A model generated the notes under the pieces. It made no database searches and had not been told where the DNA came from. It saw only the letters and a program-made list of their open reading frames with translations. Shown one piece after another: positions 27,377 through 36,003 of a DNA stretch of 64,000 bases. A program made the position numbers and the translations under genes. Each line of letters opens with the position of its first letter. The stretch's first letter is position 1. Origin of the DNA: Candidatus Kuenenia stuttgartensis. Lineage in GTDB: Bacteria; Pseudomonadota; Alphaproteobacteria; SMXS01. The DNA is taken from contig CALQFM020000003.1 of NCBI GenBank assembly GCA_943329845.2, positions 38,878-102,877 of the forward strand, written 5' to 3'.

Positions 27377-28408
27377 CTAGGCCGAAGCCGCCTGCAGGCG
27401 GATGACCATCTTTCCGCGGTTCTCGCCATGATAGAGCCGCTGGAATACATCGGGGAAGTCGCCGACGTCGCCGTCGACGACGTTTTCCCGCATCACCAGC
27501 TTGCCCTCCTTGACCCATTGCGCGAGCTGCGCCTGGGCGGCGGCGAACTTGTCGGCATAATCATAGACCACGAAGCCCTGCATGCGGGCACGCATCGTGC
27601 CCAGCCAGATGTAGTTGCTGGGGCCTTCCATCTTCTCCTGGGTGTATTGCGAGGTCGAGCCGCACAGCAGCACCACGCCGCGCAGGGCGATCCACCTGAG
27701 GGATTCGTTGAGGATGTCGCCGCCCACATTGTCGAAGATCGAATTGATCCGGTCGGGTGCGGCCTTCACGAGTTGCTCGTAGAGATCGCCCTTCTTGTAG
27801 TTGATGGCGACGTCGAAGCCGAGTTCCTCGGTCAGCCACTTGCCCTTCTCGTCGCTGCCGGTGATGCCGATCACCTTCGCGCCCAGGATGCGGCCGATCT
27901 GCCCGGCGATGGAGCCGACCGCGCCGGCCGCGCCGTTCACCACCATGGTGTGGCCGGGCCCTGGCTTGCATTCCTCGGTGACCGCGAAATAGGCGGTCAG
28001 GCCGGACACGCCCATGCCGCCCAGCCACTGCGGCAGCGGCGCGATCGAGGTATCCACCTTCGACAGTCCCGTGCCGTCCGACACGGCGTAGTTCTGCACG
28101 CCCAGTCCGCCGGTGACAAAGTCGCCCGGCTTGAAGTTCGGGTTGCGGGACTCGACGATTTTGCCGGCCACGCCGCCGCGCACCAGGTCGCCGGGCTGCA
28201 CCCGGAACAGGAAGTCCTTGCTGTCGCGCATGATCAGCCGGAGCGCGGCGTCGACGGACAGGTAGTGAGCCTCGACCAGCACCTCGCCGTCCTTCGGCTC
28301 GGGCATGGGCGCTTCGCGCACCTCGAAGTCGCCGGGACCGGCTTCCCCCTGGGGAAAGCGCGTCATGAAGAGCTGCCGGTTGCGGCCGTCGTTAGCGAGT
28401 GTGCTCAT
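27377..28408 (-). CDS. NADP-dependent MDR oxidoreductase in the P450 operon
   Basis: This 343-residue medium-chain reductase is of the zinc-independent leukotriene B4 dehydrogenase/CurA type. It has the nucleotide-binding VNGAAGAVGSIAGQIGRILGAKVIGITGS and the family segment VFDNVGG-like IFDNVGGDILNESL. Such enzymes reduce alpha,beta-unsaturated ketones or enals with NADPH. ATG 28408 is preferred; it lies four bases after the P450 stop, giving tight coupling. An upstream in-frame start would overlap the P450. It is related to the tandem pair at 36865 and 37891. Confidence 0.9.
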   Translation of the reverse strand: MSTLANDGRNRQLFMTRFPQGEAGPGDFEVREAPMPEPKDGEVLVEAHYLSVDAALRLIMRDSKDFLFRVQPGDLVRGGVAGKIVESRNPNFKPGDFVTGGLGVQNYAVSDGTGLSKVDTSIAPLPQWLGGMGVSGLTAYFAVTEECKPGPGHTMVVNGAAGAVGSIAGQIGRILGAKVIGITGSDEKGKWLTEELGFDVAINYKKGDLYEQLVKAAPDRINSIFDNVGGDILNESLRWIALRGVVLLCGSTSQYTQEKMEGPSNYIWLGTMRARMQGFVVYDYADKFAAAQAQLAQWVKEGKLVMRENVVDGDVGDFPDVFQRLYHGENRGKMVIRLQAASA

Positions 28409-28412
28409 GGGA

Positions 28413-29651
28413 TCAGCGCTTCTCGAACGTGACATGCAGGTGCTTCAGCGCCCGGACCATGAAGTTGCCCTGGTGCTGGAAGTCGTTCTTGCCTTCCGCG
28501 AACCGGAAGTTCTTCATCCGCTCGAACAGGATTTTGAAGGCGATGTTCATTTCCTGCCGGGTCAGCGGCGCGCCGACGCAGTGATGCTCGGCGGTGCTGA
28601 ACGCCAGGTGCGCGCCGGCGTTCTTGCGGCACACGTCCAGCCGGTCGGCGTTGGGGAACACCTTCTCGTCACGGTTGGCGGCGCCGAAACGCATGTTGAT
28701 CATAGAGCCGCGCGGGATGGCCACGCCGCCCAGTTCGGTGTCCTTCACGGCCACGCGGAAGATGCCCTGGGTCGGGCTTTCGACGCGCAGCACTTCCTCG
28801 ACGAAGTTCTTGATCAGCTTGGGGTCTTCCTGGACCAGCGCGTACTGGTCCGGGTTCTGGATCAGCAGCATCATGCCCGACGACATGGCGTTGGTGGTGG
28901 TCTCGTTGCCGCCGACCAGCAGCTGCTCGGCCATGGACAGGATCTCGCGCGTCGTCAGGTGCCGCTCGCCGTTGAACAGGCCGTGCACCAGGTCGCTGAG
29001 GATCCGGTCGTCGCGGTTCGGGCGCTTCTCCTCGAACTTTTCCACCAGGTAGCGCTGCAGGTCGACGATGTTGCGGGCGCACTCCACCTCGCGCTCGGCA
29101 TTCATGGTGTGGGCGTGCGGCAGCACCCATTCCTCCGACCAGAACTTCAGCCTGGGCAGGTCCTCGGGCGGCAGGCCGAGCCGGTCGGCGATAACATGCA
29201 TCGGCAGCGGGTAGGCGAAATCCCGGATGAAGTCGCATTCGCCCTTGTCGATGAACTGGTCGATGAGGTCGTTGACGAGCCCGGAGATGAACGGCTCCAT
29301 GGCGTCGATGCGGCTCTTGGTGAACGAGACGTCGACCAGGCTGCGATACATGTCGTGCAGCGGCGGATCGCGCGACAGGATGGCGTCGCGGGGCCAGCCT
29401 TCCTTTTCGAAGATTTCCGGGATCTCCGGGTTGCTCCAGAGCGTCTCCTGCGACCAGTCGGTAAGCTGGTCGGAGAACGTCTCCCAATCCTTGGCCACCT
29501 TTCGGCACAGGTCGTAGGTCGTGACCACGTACCAGCCGGTCTCGGGCATCTTGTAGACCGGCGCTTCCTCGCGCAGCGTCTTGTAGTCGTGATACGGGCA
29601 CTCGACACTGGCCGGATCGAGCAGGCGGATGTCGACGTTTTCCTTGTTCAT
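28413..29651 (-). CDS. Cytochrome P450 in the catabolic operon, with a deviant heme loop
   Basis: This 412-residue soluble P450 has the I-helix motif VGGNETTT and the ExxR motif EEVLR. The heme loop is FSTAEHHCVG, with the Cys ligand near residue 358. The Gly (or Asp) usual at the fourth position is Ala, followed by Glu, which is uncommon. ATG 29651 with an immediately upstream GAGGAAGAG is chosen; the open frame extends 19 residues further into the ABM gene. No ferredoxin or ferredoxin reductase is nearby. It lies 29 bp after the second ABM gene and four before the MDR gene. It most likely carries out the first oxidation of the imported substrate. Confidence 0.92.
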   Translation of the reverse strand: MNKENVDIRLLDPASVECPYHDYKTLREEAPVYKMPETGWYVVTTYDLCRKVAKDWETFSDQLTDWSQETLWSNPEIPEIFEKEGWPRDAILSRDPPLHDMYRSLVDVSFTKSRIDAMEPFISGLVNDLIDQFIDKGECDFIRDFAYPLPMHVIADRLGLPPEDLPRLKFWSEEWVLPHAHTMNAEREVECARNIVDLQRYLVEKFEEKRPNRDDRILSDLVHGLFNGERHLTTREILSMAEQLLVGGNETTTNAMSSGMMLLIQNPDQYALVQEDPKLIKNFVEEVLRVESPTQGIFRVAVKDTELGGVAIPRGSMINMRFGAANRDEKVFPNADRLDVCRKNAGAHLAFSTAEHHCVGAPLTRQEMNIAFKILFERMKNFRFAEGKNDFQHQGNFMVRALKHLHVTFEKR

Positions 29652-29680
29652 CTCTTCCTCGTTCCCTCGAAGCTTGCCGG

Positions 29681-30088
29681 TCAGCCGCGATTGCGCAGCT
29701 TCAGCCACCAGTCCTGCATGACCACGCCGTGGTCCTGCGAATAGCGCTTGTGCAGCTCACTGGCGTTGGGCGGCAGCGGTTGCGGGTTGGTCGCCGGCAG
29801 GTCGTTCGCGCCATCGACCGGGTCGAGCCATTCCAGCCGGTTGCTCTCCAGCAGCGAGCCGAAATCGGGCGCCTCGTGATGGTCGCTGGTCTGGTGGACC
29901 ATGAAGGAGTTGAAGTCCTTGAACGACAGCAGGCAGTAGTAGTGGCCCGGCGTTTCCGAGCGGAAATACTCGTAGCGCAGCACGTCCTTTTCGAGCGTAT
30001 GGGTCTGCTTCCACAGGTCGCGGGCGACCTTCTCGAACTCGGCTTCCTTGCCGTCGAAAATCTTGATGTGGGCGAAGAACGTCGCCAT
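29681..30088 (-). CDS. ABM-fold (dimeric alpha/beta barrel) protein, second of a tandem pair
   Basis: This 135-residue protein begins MATFFAHIKIFDGKEAEFEK and has the ferredoxin-like fold pattern of antibiotic-biosynthesis monooxygenase (ABM) proteins: Tyr/Phe-rich RYEYFRSETPGHYYCLLSFKDFNSFMVHQTSDHHE. The C-terminal 40 residues go beyond the common core and are conserved with its upstream paralogue (GANDLPA, PPNASELHKRYS, DWWLKLRN). ATG 30088 has GGGAGACAGG before it. Relatives include quinol monooxygenases and small cofactor-free enzymes. In this operon it could modify an intermediate or assist the P450 step. Confidence 0.8.
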   Translation of the reverse strand: MATFFAHIKIFDGKEAEFEKVARDLWKQTHTLEKDVLRYEYFRSETPGHYYCLLSFKDFNSFMVHQTSDHHEAPDFGSLLESNRLEWLDPVDGANDLPATNPQPLPPNASELHKRYSQDHGVVMQDWWLKLRNRG

Positions 30089-30107
30089 GGCCTGTCTCCC
30101 CTGATTG

Positions 30108-30515
30108 CTAGTTGCGCAGCGCGGTCCACCAGTCGGCCATGCGGATGGCATAGGCCTTGGAGTATTTCTGCACCAGCTCGCTGGCGCCGGGCGGCGCGTC
30201 CTGCGGCGCGTTGGGCGTCAGGTCGTTGGCGCCGGCGACGGCGTCGACCCACTCGATCCTGATGTCCTGCACCACGTCGCCGAACTCGGCGCCGAACTCC
30301 TCGTGCGCGTCGCTCGACTGATGCACCAGGAAGGCCTGGAAGTCCTTGAACGACAGCAGGCCGTAATACGAGCCTTCGGTTTCGCCGCGGAAGAACTCGT
30401 AGCGGGTCGTGTCCGGCTCGGTCGCGTGGGTGGCGCGCCACAGCGAGCCCTGCAGCTCTTCGAACCGGGCTTCCTTGCCCGGCTTGATCTGGATGTGGGC
30501 GAGTATCGTCGCCAT
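30108..30515 (-). CDS. ABM-fold protein, first gene of the P450 operon
   Basis: This 135-residue paralogue of the next gene is the same length and is alignable without gaps over most of its span. It begins MATILAHIQIKPGKEARFEE, with the core TRYEFFRGETEGSYYGLLSFKDFQAFLVHQSSDAHEE and the shared tail GANDLTPNAPQ, PPGASELVQKYS and DWWTALRN. ATG 30515 with GGGGA upstream is preferred over a longer open frame. It is the promoter-proximal gene, divergent from the TonB-dependent receptor across a 356-bp control region. A cofactor-free oxygenase, an isomerase or a binding protein are all possible. Confidence 0.8.
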   Translation of the reverse strand: MATILAHIQIKPGKEARFEELQGSLWRATHATEPDTTRYEFFRGETEGSYYGLLSFKDFQAFLVHQSSDAHEEFGAEFGDVVQDIRIEWVDAVAGANDLTPNAPQDAPPGASELVQKYSKAYAIRMADWWTALRN

Positions 30516-30871
30516 CAGTTTATTCCCCGTTTTTTTGAAGCCCGCGTAGAGGGCACAGCGGGGGAGCACATTGAACCGCTGGCAACCTTCATACGTGATT
30601 GTTTTGCCAGAGTTTGGGGCTCAGGCCCATCGGGAGTCAAGGGTTAAGGGTGCCATCGATCGCATGCCGGTTCACATCGATCGGCCTTGGGGCACGGATA
30701 ATGAGTGTTACATAAATGTCGCACCTCGCAGGAAGTTTCACGCATAACAGTCACGATTGATCTTTGATAGTGACGATTTATCGTCGCGTTTATATGGTCT
30801 CGTACCGAGGGGTAACCGGAGAACATAATCCGGAGGCCTGGTCTCGTTTTTAATGTGGGGAGTTCCAGTGG
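30516..30871. promoter_or_regulatory. Divergent control region between the P450 operon and the TonB receptor
   Basis: These 356 bases hold no gene I can support. The right half is AT-rich. A perfect hyphenated palindrome, GACGAT-TT-ATCGTC, is at 30772-30785. It overlaps a wider dyad, GTCAC (30750-30754) and GTGAC (30770-30774). A possible rightward promoter has TTGATA (30764-30769) and TTTATA (30789-30794) with a long 19-base spacer, so the palindrome would sit between the two boxes. No regulator gene is adjacent. Confidence 0.5.
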
Positions 30872-33580
30872 ATGAAACCATCTCTTAGACACACACTCAG
30901 CGTGCGCGCGCTGGCAACGGCGGTGGGGCTGACGCTTCTCGCTGCGCCGGCGTTCGCCCAGGACGCCGCGCCCGCGCCCGCGGCTGCACCCGCGGCCACC
31001 GCTTCCGGTCTTGAGACCGTGACGGTGTCCGGCACCAAGCGCGAAGAGTCGGTCCAGGAAGTGCCGATCGCCATCACGGCGATCACCGAGGCCGCCCTGG
31101 CGCAGACGTTCCGCAATGACATCCTGGCCGTGTCCGACATGTCGGCCGGCGTGGCGCTTGGCCAGATGGCCGGCTTCCGCGCCGTGTCCGGCGGTATCCG
31201 CGGTACGGGCCAGAACGGCATCCTGGTGACCCAGGACAGCTCGGTCGCCATCCTGGTCGACGAATTCGGCCTGAACAACGTGCAGGCCCAGTTCGTCGAA
31301 CTGTTCGATGTCGAGCGGGTCGAGGTGTTCCGCGGTCCGCAGGGCACCCTGTTCGGCAAGAACGCCACCGGCGGTGCCATCTCGATCATCACCAAGAAGC
31401 CGGTGCTGAACGAGTTCACCGGCGACATCGAGTTCCAGCTCGGTATGTTCGACAGCAACAACGGCAAGATCGGCAAGTCGAAGATCGCGATCAACGTGCC
31501 GGTCGTCGAGGACAAGCTGGCGATCCGCATGACCGCCATGTACGACTACGACGACGGCTATTATAGCAATACCAAGAACGCCAGCGGCTGGCCCAACAGC
31601 GTACCGTTCTATGGCCTGTTCGGCCTGTCTTCCTCGCAGCTGCCGCCCGAGCTGTTCGCCCTGCCGGGCACCAGCGGCCGCGCCGCCGGCGGCAAGGCCA
31701 ACGGCACCGACGTGTTCGCGGGCAAGTTCAAGGTCCTGTTCACGCCGACCGACAATTACGAAGCGTATTTCATCATGGAAGCGCTGCGCGATACGTCCGA
31801 CTCGGTGGTCAGCGAGAATGACTCGCCGGCCATCGGCGCGATTGATCCGGATGGCGGCCCCCAGGCGATGCTGATGCCGCTGCTGGGCTTCGATGGACGT
31901 GACGTCAACCAGCCTGGCAAGTGGGTGTCGGCCATCGACAACCAGTGCCTGGACAACAATCCGAAGGGCATCTGCATTCCGTCGGGCCACCATGTCAGCG
32001 TCATGGGCTACAACCTGCAGCAGACCGTGAAACTCGACGCAGTCGACTTCAAGCTGATCACCGCCTATCGCAAGCAGAAGGAAATCCTGCCCAGCACCTA
32101 TCCGGGCGAACCCTTTGCCAGCCTGTTCGATGCCAGCCGTAACCTGGAGCGCGAGCAGATCCAGATCGAGCTGCGCGCCGCCACCCATTTCGACGGCCCG
32201 TTCAACTTCGTCGCCGGCGGCACCTACCAGGAAGACAACGTCGACATGCGCTCGTTCTCGACCGTTGGCCTCTCCGGCTTGCTGCCGAAGACCGATGCCT
32301 ATTTCGGCCGGCCTGACACCGGTGATACCGGCCCGTTCCTGGATTCGCGCGGCTTCATCAACCTCGACCTGTCCTACCTGACCGACCCGGCCACGGGCGG
32401 CGCCAGCCAGGACCGGACGACCTACGCCTTCTACTGGGATGGCAACTACGACATCACGGACCGCCTGCGCTTCACCGCTGGCGTGCGCTGGACGCTTGAC
32501 CAGAAGCAATTCTTCCGCCGCGCCAACGCGGGTGGCCTGTGCAACCAGTACACGCCGTTCGAGCATAAGAAGATCGACACCAATCCCAACAACAGCATTC
32601 CGGACGGTACCTGCTTCGATATCCGCTCGAACACTATTTCGCGTGCCGGCCTGAGGCCGGTCGATATCGATCCGCGGGTCATTCCGCTGCCCGACGAGCA
32701 GTTCGGCCTGGTGGTCAACACCAAGGACAAATGGGACCGCCTCACCTGGCGCGCCGTGGTGGATTACAAGGTCAGCGATGAGGCCATGGTGTATGCCAGC
32801 TATGCGACCGGCTTTATCTCTGGCGGCTACACCGAAACCTGCTCCAGCCCCGCGACGTGCATTCCGTTCCAGCCCGAGAAGAACTGGAACGCCGAGCTGG
32901 GCCTCAAGTCCCGCTGGCTCGACAACACGCTGCAGGCCAACATCTCGGCCTTCTACACCCAGTACAGCGACCTGATCCGGTCGCAGGTGGTGCCGTACAC
33001 CGACTTCGCCGGCAACACCACGCAGGAAACCATCAACGTCAACGCCGGCAAGTCGCGCAACATCGGCGTCGAGGCGGAAATCAACTGGCAGCCCACTGAT
33101 GCGTTGCACATCGACTTCACGGCAGCCTTCATGGACCACCAGTACAAGCAGTTCCTGCTCGACCGTAACGGCGACGGGCTGTATACGGGCTACTATCTGG
33201 CCAATGGCTGGTTCATCAACGAAGACCTCAAGCACCTGAAGGTGCCGTACTCGCCGAAGTGGAAGATCGGTGGCTCGATCACCTATGACATCCCGATGGG
33301 CGATTCCGGTGACCTGGCGCTGAACACCACGGGCAACTACCAGTCGACCGCCGAAACCTCGGTGTTCAACTCGCTCAACACCCAGATGGAGAGCCGGTTC
33401 CTGTGGGACTTCTCGGCCACCTGGCACGACACGAATTCCCGTTACCGCGTGACGGCGTTCGTGAAGAACATCCTGAACGAATACAAGCGGATCGGCGCCA
33501 ACTCGGTGGCCGGCCTGTGGAACATGACCATCTATGGTCGCCCGCGCACCTACGGCGTGGAAGTGGCTTACCACTTCTAA
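30872..33580 (+). CDS. TonB-dependent outer-membrane receptor
   Basis: This 902-residue receptor has a signal peptide ending AAPAFA near residue 30 and an Ala/Pro linker. The TonB-box-like start of the plug domain is LETVTVSGTKREESVQEVPIAITAIT, and the plug core includes GGIRGTGQNG and VEVFRGPQGTLFGKNATGGAI. The 22-strand barrel ends in a terminal Phe (VEVAYHF). This subgroup (plug with VFRGPQGTLFGKNATGG) is expanded in bacteria that import plant or terpenoid compounds as well as siderophores. GGGGAG precedes the ATG by about ten bases. It is divergent from the P450 operon and followed by an MFS carrier, so uptake of the operon's substrate is the likely role. Confidence 0.93.
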   Translation: MKPSLRHTLSVRALATAVGLTLLAAPAFAQDAAPAPAAAPAATASGLETVTVSGTKREESVQEVPIAITAITEAALAQTFRNDILAVSDMSAGVALGQMAGFRAVSGGIRGTGQNGILVTQDSSVAILVDEFGLNNVQAQFVELFDVERVEVFRGPQGTLFGKNATGGAISIITKKPVLNEFTGDIEFQLGMFDSNNGKIGKSKIAINVPVVEDKLAIRMTAMYDYDDGYYSNTKNASGWPNSVPFYGLFGLSSSQLPPELFALPGTSGRAAGGKANGTDVFAGKFKVLFTPTDNYEAYFIMEALRDTSDSVVSENDSPAIGAIDPDGGPQAMLMPLLGFDGRDVNQPGKWVSAIDNQCLDNNPKGICIPSGHHVSVMGYNLQQTVKLDAVDFKLITAYRKQKEILPSTYPGEPFASLFDASRNLEREQIQIELRAATHFDGPFNFVAGGTYQEDNVDMRSFSTVGLSGLLPKTDAYFGRPDTGDTGPFLDSRGFINLDLSYLTDPATGGASQDRTTYAFYWDGNYDITDRLRFTAGVRWTLDQKQFFRRANAGGLCNQYTPFEHKKIDTNPNNSIPDGTCFDIRSNTISRAGLRPVDIDPRVIPLPDEQFGLVVNTKDKWDRLTWRAVVDYKVSDEAMVYASYATGFISGGYTETCSSPATCIPFQPEKNWNAELGLKSRWLDNTLQANISAFYTQYSDLIRSQVVPYTDFAGNTTQETINVNAGKSRNIGVEAEINWQPTDALHIDFTAAFMDHQYKQFLLDRNGDGLYTGYYLANGWFINEDLKHLKVPYSPKWKIGGSITYDIPMGDSGDLALNTTGNYQSTAETSVFNSLNTQMESRFLWDFSATWHDTNSRYRVTAFVKNILNEYKRIGANSVAGLWNMTIYGRPRTYGVEVAYHF

Positions 33581-33607
33581 GCCCTGGTTCTACCGGGTAT
33601 CGAGATT

Positions 33608-33636
33608 GGGCGGGCGCCGCGGCGCCCGCCCTTTTT
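33608..33636 (+). terminator. Rho-independent terminator after the TonB receptor
   Basis: A perfect 24-base GC palindrome (33608-33631) is followed directly by five T residues. It begins 28 bp after the receptor stop. The stem of about ten base pairs with a short loop is a textbook intrinsic terminator for the plus strand. Confidence 0.9.
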
Positions 33637-33690
33637 CGTGTCCGCGCCACTGTCAGCACGTGCCTAGAACCTCACGGCTGCATGTGACAG

Positions 33691-33724
33691 AATGAAAACG
33701 GGCGCTTCGGCGCCCGCCTTCATT
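33691..33724 (+). other. Extended TTCG-loop hairpin in the MFS leader
   Basis: CGGGCGC-TTCG-GCGCCCG (33699-33716) forms a seven-base-pair stem capped by a stable UUCG loop. It is flanked by complementary AATGAA (33691-33696) and TTCATT (33719-33724), giving a second stem after a small internal loop. It lies 42 bp before the MFS start. It may be a second terminator or a leader structure controlling the MFS gene. Confidence 0.55.
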
Positions 33725-33765
33725 TTCGCCCGTGCCCGATGGGGACGGCCCATAGGCGGACAATC

Positions 33766-35136
33766 ATGCGAACATCATCGACCGGCCGGCCGCCGGAGCC
33801 GTCATGGCCCAGTCCGGCCTATGCCTGGTACGTGGTCATCATCCTGTTCATCGCCTCGATCGTGTCGTTCCTCGACCGGCAGATCATCGCCATCATGGTC
33901 AGCGACATCAAAGCCGACCTGGGCCTGAACGACTTCCAGATCGGCCTGCTGCAAGGCCCGCCCTTCGGCATCTTCTACGCGCTCATGTCCGTGCCGATCG
34001 CGCTCGCCGCCGACCAGCTCAACCGCCGCAACATCATCGCCCTGGGCGTGACCTTCTGGAGCATCGCCACCGCCGCCTGCGGCCTCGCCGGCAGCTTCGC
34101 CCAGCTGTTCGTGGCGCGGATCACCGTGGGCGTCGGCGAGGCAACGCTGGGGCCATCGGCCTACTCGATCATCAGCGACTACTTTCCCAGGCAAAAGCTC
34201 GCCATGGCCATGAGCGTATTCACCATGGGCAACCTCACCGGCATCGGCCTGGCGCTGATGCTGGGCGCAACCTTGCTGGGCGCGATCAATGCGGTTGGCG
34301 TCACCGAGGTCTGGCTGCTGGGCGAGGTGCGGCCGTGGCAGCTTGCCTTCATCTGCGTCGGCCTGCCCGGCCTGCTGCTGAGCCTGCTGATCCTCACCAT
34401 CCGCGAGCCGTTCCGGCGCGGCCGCATCCGCAGCGAGGAGGCGGTCGGTGGCGCCGCCCAGATGGGCGAGTTCTTCCGCCACCTGCGCTCGCACGGGCGC
34501 ACCTACACGCACATCCTTGTCGCCTTCACCACCATGGTGCTAGTGGCCTACGCCAATTTCGGCTGGGTGGTGCAGCACCTGGTGCGCCATTTCGGCACCA
34601 CGCAGATCCACGCAGGCTACTGGTACGGCGTGGTGCTGCTGATCTGCGGCACCTCGGGCACCTTCTTCGGCGGCTGGTTCGCAGGGTTTCTGGCGCGCAG
34701 GGGCCATGCCGACGGCATGCTACGCGCCAGCCTGATCTGCACCGCGCCGCTGGGGCCGGTTGCCGCGATCACCTTCCTGTGGTCACCCAGCCTCGAATGG
34801 GCGCTGTTCCTGCTGGGGCCATGCCAGTTCATGGGCGCGGTGCCGGCGGGACTGGCGGGCGCGTCGTTGCTGTCGATCACGCCCAACCAGATGCGCGCCA
34901 AGATCGGCGCGCTCTACGTCTTCCTGTCGAGCGTGGTCGGTATCAGCCTGGGCAGCACGCTGGTCGGATTCCTGACAACCTATGTGTTCAGGAACGAGAA
35001 GATGCTGGGCGAGGCGCTGGCGCTGATCAACTGCATCGGCATCCCGTTCGGGGTGATCCTGCTGATCCTGGGGCTGAAGCACTACCGCGCCAGCCTGGCG
35101 CGCATCGAGGCGCAAACTCAGGCGGTGGCAACGTAG
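33766..35136 (+). CDS. MFS transporter (spinster/hexuronate-type)
   Basis: This inner-membrane carrier of about 456 residues has 12 predicted helices. The first helix region YAWYVVIILFIASIVSFLDRQIIAIMVSDIK carries the conserved Asp-Arg of spinster-like transporters. Motif A is ADQLNRRNIIALG and a GEATLGPSAYSIISDYFP segment follows. ATG 33766 is chosen because AGGCGGA lies just upstream; an ATG at 33739 has no site. This subgroup is common next to TonB receptors and P450s in organisms degrading terpenoids or aromatics. It probably completes import across the inner membrane. The substrate is not readable. Confidence 0.88.
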   Translation: MRTSSTGRPPEPSWPSPAYAWYVVIILFIASIVSFLDRQIIAIMVSDIKADLGLNDFQIGLLQGPPFGIFYALMSVPIALAADQLNRRNIIALGVTFWSIATAACGLAGSFAQLFVARITVGVGEATLGPSAYSIISDYFPRQKLAMAMSVFTMGNLTGIGLALMLGATLLGAINAVGVTEVWLLGEVRPWQLAFICVGLPGLLLSLLILTIREPFRRGRIRSEEAVGGAAQMGEFFRHLRSHGRTYTHILVAFTTMVLVAYANFGWVVQHLVRHFGTTQIHAGYWYGVVLLICGTSGTFFGGWFAGFLARRGHADGMLRASLICTAPLGPVAAITFLWSPSLEWALFLLGPCQFMGAVPAGLAGASLLSITPNQMRAKIGALYVFLSSVVGISLGSTLVGFLTTYVFRNEKMLGEALALINCIGIPFGVILLILGLKHYRASLARIEAQTQAVAT

Positions 35137-35318
35137 GCCGCGCGCGATTGCCGGAGCGCAGAAGCGGGCCGAAGTGGCGCTTTGCCGCCCGGCCCGGTCG
35201 ACTGGGGATAGATGTCGAGGCCGCCGATGGAGTCGGCGACGCGCTCGTTCTCGCGCAGAGGAACGAGGCGCCTATCTCACCGAGCTGGTCGATGTGCCGG
35301 CGGCCTCTTGTCTCGAAG

Positions 35319-35747
35319 TTACTTCTTGGCGGACGCCTGGACCTCGGAAATGCTTTCCTGGACGCGGCGGCCGATGATGCCCCATGCCTCGGTCTGCGAC
35401 TTGCCGGCCAGCTCGGCCAGTTCCTTCAGGTTGGCGACCGACTTCTCGAACGAACCGCGAGCCAGCTCGACCGGCTTGGCGAACATCTCGGTGCCCTTGC
35501 CGGCGCCGATCGTCTTGGCGGTTTCCTGCAACTCGCCGAACGCCTCGGCGGCCATTTCCTGCTGGCGCTTGGCGACGGCCTGGAAGCCCTCGAGCGCGAC
35601 CCGGTTGGCTTCGGTCAGGGCGGCGATGTTCGCCTGGCCGGCCTTCATCAGACCATCGACGTTGAAGCCCGGAACGGCGCCGGTGAACTGCGAGAAGCCC
35701 TTGGTCCAGTTCTCGAACACATCGGCGAACGGATTGGTCTGCGACAT
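35319..35747 (-). CDS. Phasin family protein
   Basis: This 142-residue, helix-rich, Ala- and Glu-rich protein is of the phasin type, which coats polyhydroxyalkanoate granules. The typical segments are ANIAALTEANRVALEGFQAVAKRQQEMAAEAFGELQ and a C-terminal helix with KSQTEAWGIIGRRV. The short N-terminus with FADVFENWTKGFSQF fits the family. A strong TTAGGAGATC Shine-Dalgarno suggests high expression, as expected for phasins. It is divergent from a serine hydrolase gene across 256 bp of AT-rich DNA. No PHA synthase is in the window. Confidence 0.88.
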   Translation of the reverse strand: MSQTNPFADVFENWTKGFSQFTGAVPGFNVDGLMKAGQANIAALTEANRVALEGFQAVAKRQQEMAAEAFGELQETAKTIGAGKGTEMFAKPVELARGSFEKSVANLKELAELAGKSQTEAWGIIGRRVQESISEVQASAKK

Positions 35748-36003
35748 GGTGATCTCCTAACTCGGTGTAAGCTGCCAGTGGACGGTTTTCGCGGGATTGC
35801 CCGCCTTTGTTGCGCTGCAATATAACTGTCAGGATTTATTTTGCAACCGCAAAAAGCAAGCGTGCTCGCATAAAACTTCACGGTCGACAGCGAACCAATC
35901 GGTCCAGATATTGTTACTGGTTGGTGACGTCGCCAAATTACTAGTTATAGTGGTCCACAGGGAGAGACGCCCAAGACAAAAGGGCGCAAACGAGGTACCA
36001 ACA

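Noticed and set aside
30644..33574. Minus-strand open frame of about 976 codons opposite the TonB receptor
   Set aside because: It is antisense to a receptor with signal peptide, plug motifs and terminal Phe, and covers its control region; no recognisable domain.
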